Shown: positions 34,950-42,396 of the stretch, piece by piece
Layout: each line of letters begins with the position of its first letter
How positions within the stretch are numbered: position 1 is the first letter of the stretch
NCBI RefSeq assembly: GCF_047030795.1
Contig: NZ_JBKYIC010000001.1
DNA length: 64,000 nt
Strand: one strand, 5' to 3'
DNA from: Frisingicoccus sp902471845
Lineage (GTDB): Bacteria; Bacillota; Clostridia; Lachnospirales; Lachnospiraceae
Position numbers and translations under genes: made by a program
Notes under the pieces: generated by a model
Databases searched by the model: none
Told to the model about the DNA's origin: nothing
Seen by the model: the letters and a program-made list of their open reading frames with translations, nothing else

Positions 34950-35786
34950 TCACAGCCAAAACATCAGCACCGCTGTGCTTTCCGGCATATGGACCCGGCC
35001 CACACTGCAGCTTACAGTGATTGGAATGCTGCCGCTCATCTCCCCGCCCTGCCGCTTTCGAAAACGGCAGGCATCCAGTGGAATTCTGAGCACCCCGTTT
35101 TTAATCTCAGCCTGATGGAGCATACCATCCTGCTCAAATTTCAAAGATTCAAGATGGCCTGTCATAGCCTCGCCATTCATTCGGGACTGGGCGCTCATTT
35201 CACGAATAGACAGCTGAAGCCAGCTGCCCCGCTTATTATGTTTAAGAACCGCAGGCCGTTCAAACCCCCGGTTAGCCATAGACACCTGGGTTCCCTCCGG
35301 ATGTCCCACCCGAAACAGCATAAACCCCACCGGATAAGTCCCATATTCCAGAACTTCACTCAAAAAATTTTTAGATGTATTTTCTTTTTTATCCGTCGAA
35401 TGGTCTCTGCGCATCTCCCTGTCACTGCGAATCATATTTACCAGTACATGGTATTCCAGATTCTCGATCATCCGTTTCGTATGGCCTGGAATTTCACTTT
35501 CAGCCATGCCAATATTGTGAAGATAAACCTCCAAATCTCCAATAAGTTTTTTATAGCCGTCAAGCCACAATTTCCCGTTGGGTGTAAAGGTATATTCCTT
35601 TGTCAGCAGACCATTTTCACAACAGATTTTCAAATATCTGCTGACAGAACCATGATGCACGCCGCAAATATCTGCGATCATTGCCACGTTTCCGCGCCGG
35701 TTCCCCAATTTTTCCAATTCCATCAGATATTGAAGCTGCTGCATCGTCGGAAGGTTTTCTCTTTTAAAATTATCCCCCTGTGCCAT
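34950..35786 (-). CDS. DtxR-like regulator 2 with an unusual C-terminal domain
   Basis: 278 residues. A winged helix-turn-helix (about 15-65; NVAMIADICGVHHGSVSRYLK, split around residue 42) leads to TPNGKLWLDGYKKLIGDLEVYL and a helical dimerisation-type segment GMAESEIPGHTKRMIENLEYHV. The last resembles the DtxR/MntR segment that carries metal ligands, but the Cys-x-x-Glu-His of DtxR is replaced by Glu-x-x-Glu-Tyr-His. The C-terminal 150 residues match no domain that can be named. The ATG at 35786 has GAAGGGAAG upstream and lies 13 bases after the first regulator's stop. Confidence 0.7.
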   Translation of the reverse strand: MAQGDNFKRENLPTMQQLQYLMELEKLGNRRGNVAMIADICGVHHGSVSRYLKICCENGLLTKEYTFTPNGKLWLDGYKKLIGDLEVYLHNIGMAESEIPGHTKRMIENLEYHVLVNMIRSDREMRRDHSTDKKENTSKNFLSEVLEYGTYPVGFMLFRVGHPEGTQVSMANRGFERPAVLKHNKRGSWLQLSIREMSAQSRMNGEAMTGHLESLKFEQDGMLHQAEIKNGVLRIPLDACRFRKRQGGEMSGSIPITVSCSVGRVHMPESTAVLMFWL

Positions 35787-35799
35787 TGTCTTCCCTTCT

Positions 35800-36624
35800 T
35801 TACCATATATGTACATTCAATTCTCGATAGTTTTCACTGTCCGGAGGTGTATTTCTGCTGTCTGAAAATCCGATCATACCATAGCCTTCCATGACCAACA
35901 TTCTTGAACCGAAGGTAAAGGTCAGCACATCCGTCGGTATCTGAAAGCCCCTATCCGTGCTCTCGGCCTGCTTCCAGCCAAATTCCGCCTTATACCATAG
36001 ATACTCCGGACCCTTATCACTTATTTTTTTCAGATAGAAAGAACTCTTTTCATTTCCTACCTTCAGATGAATTTCGTCCGAAAAGAAACCATACTCATCG
36101 GCCAAAACCCGGGGATATCTTTTTTCCGCACGGTATATTCCCATACAAAAATCATATTCTCCTTCATCATAAAAAAATCTCAGATTGGCATTCCGTACAA
36201 TACGGTCATAGCTGTCGCCATATTTCATAAAATCACAGATTCCATGAATGACATCTCCACTGACCACATGTTCCATCCGACAGGCATTTTCTTCGGCGAG
36301 GTTTTCGTCCAGGCCGCAGATCATCTGAATAAACTGGGTCAAATGCTGATGTCTGGCCAGACATTCCGCTCCCTGGGCCTTTCCAAAAGAAGTCAGCTCC
36401 AGGCCGCCGTCTTTCTCCATACGCCGCACATATCCGTGCTTTACCATCTGCTTAATGATGTAGGACAATTCCCTCTTTGTCATATCAAATTCAATACAGA
36501 CATCAGGAATCCTTATCGGTTTTCCCTCTCTCCACCAGAGATACAGGGTTTCCAGAACATCTTCCTCCCGTTCCTCTTTTGTATAAAACATGTTGTGGCC
36601 AATTTCTCCATTAAATGCTTCCAT
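35800..36624 (-). CDS. DtxR-like metal-dependent regulator 1
   Basis: 274 residues. An N-terminal winged helix (about 12-75; FDMTKRELSYIIKQMVKHGY) precedes RHQHLTQFIQMICGLDENLAEENACRMEHVVSGDVI, here cited as residues about 90-128. The ACRMEHVVS block matches the DtxR dimerisation motif with metal ligands Cys, Glu and His; the upstream histidine is kept, but the glutamate four residues later is a threonine. The C-terminal 140 residues are not the usual SH3-like domain. A DtxR-type box overlaps its own promoter, so it is likely autoregulated and is the best candidate for controlling the four boxed promoters. Confidence 0.75.
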   Translation of the reverse strand: MEAFNGEIGHNMFYTKEEREEDVLETLYLWWREGKPIRIPDVCIEFDMTKRELSYIIKQMVKHGYVRRMEKDGGLELTSFGKAQGAECLARHQHLTQFIQMICGLDENLAEENACRMEHVVSGDVIHGICDFMKYGDSYDRIVRNANLRFFYDEGEYDFCMGIYRAEKRYPRVLADEYGFFSDEIHLKVGNEKSSFYLKKISDKGPEYLWYKAEFGWKQAESTDRGFQIPTDVLTFTFGSRMLVMEGYGMIGFSDSRNTPPDSENYRELNVHIW

Positions 36625-36688
36625 TTACCTGACATTCCCTTTCCACGGACAAATCGGATATTTAAACTTCAAGCTTTCTCCGCCGTTT

Positions 36689-36742
36689 GGTTAGCTTATT
36701 CTAACTTATGTATACTATAGCACACCAGAATGTCAGTGACAA
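36689..36742 (-). promoter_or_regulatory. Promoter and DtxR-type box of the regulator pair
   Basis: TTGTCA (complement of 36737-36742) and TATAGT (complement of 36714-36719) are 17 bases apart. AGTTAG-N6-CTAACC (36689-36706) lies seven bases after the -10, covering the start of transcription. Confidence 0.78.
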
Positions 36743-36784
36743 TCCTCCCTTATTGAGAATATTTTTTATTTTATGGTTTCGGTT

Positions 36785-37621
36785 TTACACATGTATAATG
36801 CCGCAGATATTTAACAGGATGACCACCATGCCGAGAATGATCCGATACCAGCCAAATACCTGAAAATCGTGTTTCTTTATGTAATCCATCAAAAACCGAA
36901 TAACAAATACCGAAACAATAAATGCCACCAGCATACCAACCGCCAGTACAGCCGCTTCCATCCCTGTGAATGAGAAGCCGAATTTCAATATTTTTAACAA
37001 ACTGGCCCCAAACATGACCGGAATAGCAAGGCAAAAGGTAAATTCAGAAGCAGCAGTTCTGGACACTCCGACAAGCAGAGCCCCGACAATGGTAGCGCCC
37101 GACCGGGATGTTCCGGGAAATACAGCAGCAATCAACTGAAACATACCGATGATCAAAGCGGTTTTAAAGTCAATATCTTCCATCTTTCGAATTCTCGGCC
37201 GCCGTGATTCATTCCCCCGCTCAATGAGAATAAAAGCGATACCAAAAACAATCAGTGCAATCGCTACCGGAACGGCATGATAGAATAATGCCTCAAAAAT
37301 ATCATCAAACAAAATACCGACCACCGCTGCCGGAATACAGGCAACAATGATTTTACACCAGAGCATCATTTTTTCCTGCTCGATCACTGGTTTTTGACGG
37401 TCTTTAAACTGAAACGGAAATATTTTATTCCAGAACAGCCATACAACTGCCAAAATCGCACCAAGCTGAATAACAACCAGAAACATCTCCATGAATTCTT
37501 CAGAGCAATCCAATTTGATGAAATCATCCAGAATGATCATATGTCCCGTACTGCTGATGGGCAGCCATTCGGTGATGCCTTCCACAATACCAAAAATAAT
37601 TGCTTTTATAATTTCTAACAT
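36785..37621 (-). CDS. uppP: Undecaprenyl-diphosphatase
   Basis: 278 residues, about eight membrane segments. The BacA/UppP motifs GITEWLPISSTGH near the N-terminus and PGTSRSGATI near residue 170 hold the catalytic glutamate, serine and arginine. The enzyme recycles undecaprenyl diphosphate for peptidoglycan synthesis and can confer bacitracin resistance. The ATG at 37621 follows GGAGGG; an upstream ATG overlaps that site. It is a single gene with no clear terminator. Confidence 0.95.
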   Translation of the reverse strand: MLEIIKAIIFGIVEGITEWLPISSTGHMIILDDFIKLDCSEEFMEMFLVVIQLGAILAVVWLFWNKIFPFQFKDRQKPVIEQEKMMLWCKIIVACIPAAVVGILFDDIFEALFYHAVPVAIALIVFGIAFILIERGNESRRPRIRKMEDIDFKTALIIGMFQLIAAVFPGTSRSGATIVGALLVGVSRTAASEFTFCLAIPVMFGASLLKILKFGFSFTGMEAAVLAVGMLVAFIVSVFVIRFLMDYIKKHDFQVFGWYRIILGMVVILLNICGIIHV

Positions 37622-37697
37622 TATTTTTCCCTCCATTATATTTTTTCAGGTATGCGGTCCATTATACTATATAATGATTAAATACACAAAAAATTCC

Positions 37698-37735
37698 AAA
37701 AAAAGATTGCCACATCACTGTGACAATCTTTTTTT
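37698..37735 (-). terminator. Terminator downstream of tRNA-Asn
   Basis: AAAAAAAGATTG-TCAC pairs with CCA-CAATCTTTTTTT, with long A and T tracts on both sides, so it can work in either direction. Confidence 0.75.
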
Positions 37736-37745
37736 GAAACTTGTT

Positions 37746-37875
37746 TTCATTAAGTGCTTTCGGTGTCGTCCGTCAGCTAAATTCAAGCGGCGCTCACGCT
37801 TGCTTTCATTAAGATTCCGGACGGGTCTCGCACTAAATTCAAACTTCACTCACGCTCGTTTTCATTAAGTGCTTT
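37746..37875. repeat. Degenerate tandem repeats between tRNA-Asn and its terminator
   Basis: TTCATTAAG starts at 37746, 37805 and 37861, giving two units of 59 and 56 bases and a partial third. Both units contain CTAAATTCAA and a CTCACGCT block. They would be part of the precursor transcript of the tRNA. No function is known. Confidence 0.6.
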
Positions 37876-37879
37876 CAAC

Positions 37880-37951
37880 CTCCCCGAGCGGGGCTCGAAC
37901 CTGCAACAACTCGGTTAACAGCCGAGTGCTCTACCATTGAGCTATCGAGGA
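37880..37951 (-). tRNA. tRNA-Asn (anticodon GTT)
   Basis: A 72-base cloverleaf without an encoded CCA. The acceptor stem is TCCTCGA/TCGGGGA with one G-T pair, the D arm GCTCAATGGTAGAGC, the anticodon arm CTCGG-CTGTTAA-CCGAG and the T arm GCAGG-TTCGAGC-CCCGC. The T stem has one A-C mismatch at its third pair, which is unusual but does not look like a pseudogene. Confidence 0.92.
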
Positions 37952-37968
37952 ATATTATTATACCTTAT

Positions 37969-38055
37969 CGCGCGAAGCCTACTCTGTACGCCTTCGGTGT
38001 GATGAAGCGCACCCATGCGGAGCATCTGACATACGGTATGCCCGAACAGGTATGA
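37969..38055. repeat. Dispersed mini-hairpin repeat, copy 2
   Basis: CGCGCGAAGCCTACTCTG, then a TACGCCTTCGGTGTGA insert shared with copy 4, then CGCACCCATGCGGAGCAT and GGTATGCCCGAACAGG. It lies between tRNA-Asn and the terminator of the rplT operon. Confidence 0.72.
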
Positions 38056-38096
38056 CATAATCCTAGTCCTTTTCGACCCATTTGTCAAGACTGGAA

Positions 38097-38132
38097 ATAA
38101 AAAATGCCCCCAAAAAATATCGGGGACATTTT
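38097..38132 (-). terminator. Terminator of the infC-rpmI-rplT operon
   Basis: AAATGTCCCC pairs with GGGGGCATTT, followed by TTTTTATTTCC on the minus strand. Confidence 0.85.
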
Positions 38133-38154
38133 ACATATTTCGATTATACTCAAA

Positions 38155-38511
38155 TTAAGCTAATTTTGCTTTAGCTACTTCGCAAAGTGCTGTAAATCCG
38201 GCAGCATCGCTGATAGCCATTTCGGAAAGCATCTTACGGTTTACATCAACACCAGCTAATTTTAAACCGTGCATTAATTTGCTGTAGGAAAGTCCGTTCA
38301 TTCTTGCAGCAGCGTTGATTCTTGCAATCCAAAGCTGTCTGAACTGACGTTTTCTTTCTTTACGGCCTGCAAAGGAGCTTGTTAATGCTCTCATTACGGA
38401 CTGTTTTGCTACTCTATACTGTTTGCTTCTGGCTCCTCTGTAACCTTTAGCCAGCTTTAAAGTTCTGTTATGTTTTTTTCTAGCGTTTAACGCACCTTTA
38501 ACTCTTGCCAT
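38155..38511 (-). CDS. rplT: Ribosomal protein bL20
   Basis: 118 residues, full length, with the family core RQLWIARINAAARMNGLSYS. It binds 23S rRNA early in assembly of the large subunit and in Firmicutes represses its own operon by binding the leader. It is the last gene of the infC operon. Confidence 0.97.
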   Translation of the reverse strand: MARVKGALNARKKHNRTLKLAKGYRGARSKQYRVAKQSVMRALTSSFAGRKERKRQFRQLWIARINAAARMNGLSYSKLMHGLKLAGVDVNRKMLSEMAISDAAGFTALCEVAKAKLA

Positions 38512-38535
38512 CGTTATATCCTCCGTTTCATTCTA

Positions 38536-38733
38536 TTACAGATAAGGTAAAATCTTCTTCATTACTTTTGCATTTGTAGCATCTGTAATGGTTGCTTTTC
38601 TAAGATTTCTCTTTGTCTTTGTGGATTTCTTTGTAAGAATATGGCTCTTGTAAGCTTTCATTCTTTTTAATTTACCAGTACCTGTTTTTTTGAAACGCTT
38701 TGCGGCTGCTCTGCTTGTTTTAACTTTTGGCAT
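38536..38733 (-). CDS. rpmI: Ribosomal protein bL35
   Basis: 65 residues, basic, with KTSRAAAKRFKKTGTGKLKR. It is a small protein of the large ribosomal subunit. AAGGAGG lies upstream of the ATG; the gene lies between infC and rplT as usual in bacteria. Confidence 0.97.
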   Translation of the reverse strand: MPKVKTSRAAAKRFKKTGTGKLKRMKAYKSHILTKKSTKTKRNLRKATITDATNAKVMKKILPYL

Positions 38734-38764
38734 AGTGTGTATCCTCCTTAATATTTACAAATGA

Positions 38765-39277
38765 TTAATTGCGTTTTTCTGATAAGAACATGACCATGCT
38801 GCGGCCTTCCAGTTTGGCTGCTTTATCAATTACTGCAACATCCGATAACTTCTCTGCAAATCCTTCCAGAATAACCTTACCTGCTGCGGTATGTGCCAGC
38901 TCACGTCCACGGAAACGTACAGAAACCTTTACCCGGTTACCGCCTTTCAGGAACTTCCGTGCCTGGTTCATCTTTGTATTCAAGTCGTTGACATCGATAT
39001 TCGGTGATAAACGAATCTCTTTAATATCAATAACCTTCTGTTTCTTTCTAGCTTCCTTTTCCTTACGAGCCATCTCATAACGATACTTACCATAATCGAT
39101 GATCTTACATACCGGCGGCTTTGCCTGAGGGGCAATCTTTACTAAATCCAGATTGGCTTCTTTAGCCAGTTTCATAGCTTCTTTAGCGGACATAACCCCT
39201 AACTGTTCTCCGTCTGGGCTGATCAGACGTACTTCTCTGTCGCGAATCTGCTCGTTAATCATTAAATCGCTGATAAT
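38765..39277 (-). CDS. infC: Translation initiation factor IF-3 (ATT start)
   Basis: About 170 residues with the N-domain INEQIRDREVRLI and the C-domain KVSVRFRGRE. It binds the 30S subunit and checks the start codon. GGAGG lies five bases before an ATT at 39277, matching the known rare AUU start of infC genes, which lets IF-3 limit its own synthesis. ATG 39262 would shorten the N-terminus by five residues and lies too far from the site; starts further upstream would run through the leader terminator. Confidence 0.93.
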   Translation of the reverse strand: MISDLMINEQIRDREVRLISPDGEQLGVMSAKEAMKLAKEANLDLVKIAPQAKPPVCKIIDYGKYRYEMARKEKEARKKQKVIDIKEIRLSPNIDVNDLNTKMNQARKFLKGGNRVKVSVRFRGRELAHTAAGKVILEGFAEKLSDVAVIDKAAKLEGRSMVMFLSEKRN

Positions 39278-39293
39278 TGACACCTCCATAATC

Positions 39294-39465
39294 AAAAAAA
39301 TGGTGAGCAGCATACTACTCACCATTCATTTAAGACACTTGTGTGCCAATCTTTCTGAATATTAACCCGAGTCATTTCAAATGCTGAGGTGAGAGTGAGT
39401 ACTCTGCTTTCTTATCGTGTTCTAAACACCTGAAATAGAATACTACATTTCTCACCGAATGTCAA
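39294..39465 (-). promoter_or_regulatory. infC operon promoter and L20-type leader with attenuator
   Basis: TTGACA (complement of 39460-39465) and TATTCT (complement of 39437-39442) are 17 bases apart. The leader of about 140 bases ends in ATGGTGAG/CTCACCAT followed by seven T (39294-39326), just before the infC start. This matches the known L20 leader of Firmicutes, in which L20 binding promotes termination. Confidence 0.8.
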
Positions 39466-39481
39466 GCATTTTCAATAACTT

Positions 39482-40060
39482 TTAGATTTCAATTTTCGCT
39501 CCGAGAAGTTTTACAAATTCTCTGATAATCGCTGTATCGCCAGGCCAAGCCGGAGCTGTAACCAGATTGCCGTCCACAACAGCTTCGGAAGCGTCAACTT
39601 CCACATATGTTCCGCCGGCCAGAGTCACGTCCGGTCCAACTGCCGGATATGCGGTTGCTTTATATCCTTTCAGAACACCGGCAGCAGTAAGTACCTGAGG
39701 TCCATGGCAGATTGCAGCTACAGGTTTTTTATCTTTGAAGAATTCCTGAACGATCTCGATCACTCTGGCATTCAAACGGATATATTCCGGTGCACGACCG
39801 CCAGTAATGAAAAGTCCAACATAATCTGCTGTATCTACTGCATCAAAATCTGCTGTAATAGCAAAGTTATGACCCGGTTTTTCTGTATAGGTCTGATCGC
39901 CTAAAAAGTCATGAACTGCTGTACGTACAACATCGCCTGCCTTTTTATCCGGGCAAACCGCATCTACCTGATATCCTAACATAGATAACGCCTGAAATGG
40001 CACCATTGTTTCATAATCCTCTGTAAAATCACCAACAAGCATCAAAATTTTCTTTGCCAT
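39482..40060 (-). CDS. DJ-1/PfpI-family protein
   Basis: 192 residues of the class I glutamine amidotransferase-like fold. The nucleophile elbow AAICHGPQ holds the reactive cysteine, and FITGGRAPEYIR gives the conserved preceding loop. Family members act as deglycases, proteases or chaperones; which applies is not clear. AGGAGG lies upstream of the ATG. Single gene. Confidence 0.85.
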   Translation of the reverse strand: MAKKILMLVGDFTEDYETMVPFQALSMLGYQVDAVCPDKKAGDVVRTAVHDFLGDQTYTEKPGHNFAITADFDAVDTADYVGLFITGGRAPEYIRLNARVIEIVQEFFKDKKPVAAICHGPQVLTAAGVLKGYKATAYPAVGPDVTLAGGTYVEVDASEAVVDGNLVTAPAWPGDTAIIREFVKLLGAKIEI

Positions 40061-40125
40061 ACAAATAGCCTCCTAACATTCATTTTGTCTAAATTATAGC
40101 ACCATTTCTTAAAAATATCTATCTT

Positions 40126-42396
40126 TTATTTGTCTGTGATGAAAATAAATTTCACTTCACCTTCCATTTTATCGGAAATGCCTGAAAAATTATTGTATTC
40201 CTTTGATGCATCCAGAATTTCATTCAAATTATCCAGCATACTTTCCACATCGCCATCAAAAGCATTGACCAGTTTCTGAATGCCATCCTGATTGAACTGA
40301 ATCATGCCGCTGTTTAATTCGGCTGCACCGTTATCCAGCTGTGTCACACCATCCACCAGTTCTCCCGAACCGGACTGTAATGTACCAAGCCCTGAATTCA
40401 GGATAACGGCTCCGGCCTGAAGATTGGAGGCTCCCTCAACTAAAGCTTCAAGGCCAGCCGCCAATGTCTGTGCGCCATCATCCGCCGTTTTCATATTTTC
40501 ACTTAATGTATGACTTCCCTCACTGACCTGGGCGGCTCCATCGGCCAGAGTTCCCAATCCGTCATTTAAATCTTTTGCTCCACTCAATATGGCTCCTGTT
40601 CCGGAAGCGAGCTGAGACGTACCGTCTTTTAACTGTCCGGCCATCTGTGTCACACCAGCATCCAACTGGGCAGCCCCGGTGCTCAGATCTTCGTTTAACG
40701 CACTGCTCAAGCTATAAGCACCATTCTTAATGTCTCCATTAATAGCTCCGGACAAAGCTTCGGCTCCAGCGGCAGCATTATTTAAGCCATCTGTCAACGC
40801 ACTGCTTCCGGCCGCAATATTTCCGGCGGCAGCGGCCGCATTTGAAAGGGCCGCGTTGACACCGTCTGCCTGAGCATATAATCCCCCAATAACAGCCTCA
40901 ATCGTTTGAATCTCTTCATCACTCTTTCCTTCTTTCAGGCCTTGCAAAGCCGCAATCAAAGCACTGTTATCGACACCTGCCGCATATAAGCTGTCAGCCA
41001 GGCTCTGAGCTCCGGCAGCAAGTTCTGCAGAAGAAGCCGCCGCACTCGAAATACCACTGCTTAAATCTCCCGCACCGGCTCCGACCGTATCGATTCCGGC
41101 AGCTAACTGGGCAGCTCCGGCGGCTGCCTCTTCAATCCCGCCCTTTAACTGACTGGTACCTCCGGAAAGCTGGCCAATACCATTTTCAACCTGGGACTGC
41201 ATTCCCGTCACACCGTCATAAAGTTGCTGAACGCCCGGGAGTAATTGTTCTGAAGTACTCTTACGGGCACTTTCCGCTCCCGCAGCAAGCTGAGACGCAC
41301 CATCACTCAGATTTTCCGCTCCCGCAGCTAACTGGGAGGTTCCTCCCGCAAGGGCCTTGCCGCCTTCTGAAAGTTCACCGGCACCATTTGCTAAAGTTCC
41401 CGTACCTTTTTCAAGTTCATCACCGCCGGCAGCCAGCTGACCGATTCCATCGATCAATGTTCCGGAAGAAGAAAGAAGCGTATCCAATCCGGTCTTTAAC
41501 TGTCCGGAGCCGTCGACCAGCTGATCAGCGGCACTCTGGAGTTGGTCCATAGAGCCTTCCAAATCCTCCAGACTGTCAAAACCGTCGCTGTTCATCGAAT
41601 TAAAGACTTCATTTGTGGCCACGGTGATTCCCTCCACAGCCTCATAGTCTGTCACATCCGCTTCGAGAACAAAATAATCCGGAATATCAATATCCGCCAC
41701 ATTCAGTGCGTCTTTCATTTTCGGTATGCCCATTCCGATGGCTAAATCTCTGTCGCCGTCAGATACAAGCTTACCATTTTCAATCGTCACATTTGAAAAT
41801 TTCTCCATATTTAATATAAGTCCGGTCACCATTAAAAACGGTGTATACGCCTCACTTCCATCTCCTGTTATGTTTTCATATTCATAACGTATGATCAGAT
41901 GTCCGCTTTTTCCTTCTAATTCTCCGGCACTGATTTCCCTGCCATCCAGTGTATAGGTCACTCGAATACCGACCGGAAGCTCCTTTTCCGTCGTTCCCTG
42001 ATAGACAATATCTTTACCGTCACCATTCCACATAAGCTTTCCGCCATTTTGAGTAAAACTTTCTTCACCTTTAACATTTTCAATATTTTTCAGATTTGAA
42101 ACATCTTCGATACTTTCTAATCCGCTCACGTTTTTAAGCTGATCCGACACTGTCACCGACGTTACCTTTCCCGAACCATCCAACTTCACGTAGACCGTTT
42201 CGTCCTTCACAGCCTCTGCTTTCTGGTCATCCGCCTTTTCAGATGCTTCCTGAGCCATCTGAAAAGCCTTTATGCTCCAGGTCTGAGATGGACTTTCTGC
42301 AGCCCAAACCGGGATGGATGAAACGCCCACACCGCCAATAGTCAATGAAGCCGTCAGCGCCATAACTAACATTTTCTGATATTCTTTATTCTTCAT
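40126..42396 (-). CDS. Secreted LxxG-heptad coiled-coil protein of an MMPL export module
   Basis: 756 residues. A signal peptide ends near AAE (residue 34). An N-terminal beta-rich part (about 60-270) is followed by about 400 residues of heptad-like repeats such as QLAAGAENLSDGA and LADGAAQVSEGS, seen in YhgE/Pip and MmpL-associated proteins. It lacks the membrane segments found in YhgE. It overlaps the transporter gene by 11 bases, so it is probably its extracellular partner. Cargo unknown. Confidence 0.75.
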   Translation of the reverse strand: MKNKEYQKMLVMALTASLTIGGVGVSSIPVWAAESPSQTWSIKAFQMAQEASEKADDQKAEAVKDETVYVKLDGSGKVTSVTVSDQLKNVSGLESIEDVSNLKNIENVKGEESFTQNGGKLMWNGDGKDIVYQGTTEKELPVGIRVTYTLDGREISAGELEGKSGHLIIRYEYENITGDGSEAYTPFLMVTGLILNMEKFSNVTIENGKLVSDGDRDLAIGMGIPKMKDALNVADIDIPDYFVLEADVTDYEAVEGITVATNEVFNSMNSDGFDSLEDLEGSMDQLQSAADQLVDGSGQLKTGLDTLLSSSGTLIDGIGQLAAGGDELEKGTGTLANGAGELSEGGKALAGGTSQLAAGAENLSDGASQLAAGAESARKSTSEQLLPGVQQLYDGVTGMQSQVENGIGQLSGGTSQLKGGIEEAAAGAAQLAAGIDTVGAGAGDLSSGISSAAASSAELAAGAQSLADSLYAAGVDNSALIAALQGLKEGKSDEEIQTIEAVIGGLYAQADGVNAALSNAAAAAGNIAAGSSALTDGLNNAAAGAEALSGAINGDIKNGAYSLSSALNEDLSTGAAQLDAGVTQMAGQLKDGTSQLASGTGAILSGAKDLNDGLGTLADGAAQVSEGSHTLSENMKTADDGAQTLAAGLEALVEGASNLQAGAVILNSGLGTLQSGSGELVDGVTQLDNGAAELNSGMIQFNQDGIQKLVNAFDGDVESMLDNLNEILDASKEYNNFSGISDKMEGEVKFIFITDK

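Noticed and set aside
37880..37951. tRNA-Asn as a pseudogene because of the A-C pair in the T stem
   Set aside because: All other arms, the anticodon loop and the conserved TTCGA bases are intact, and a terminator follows.
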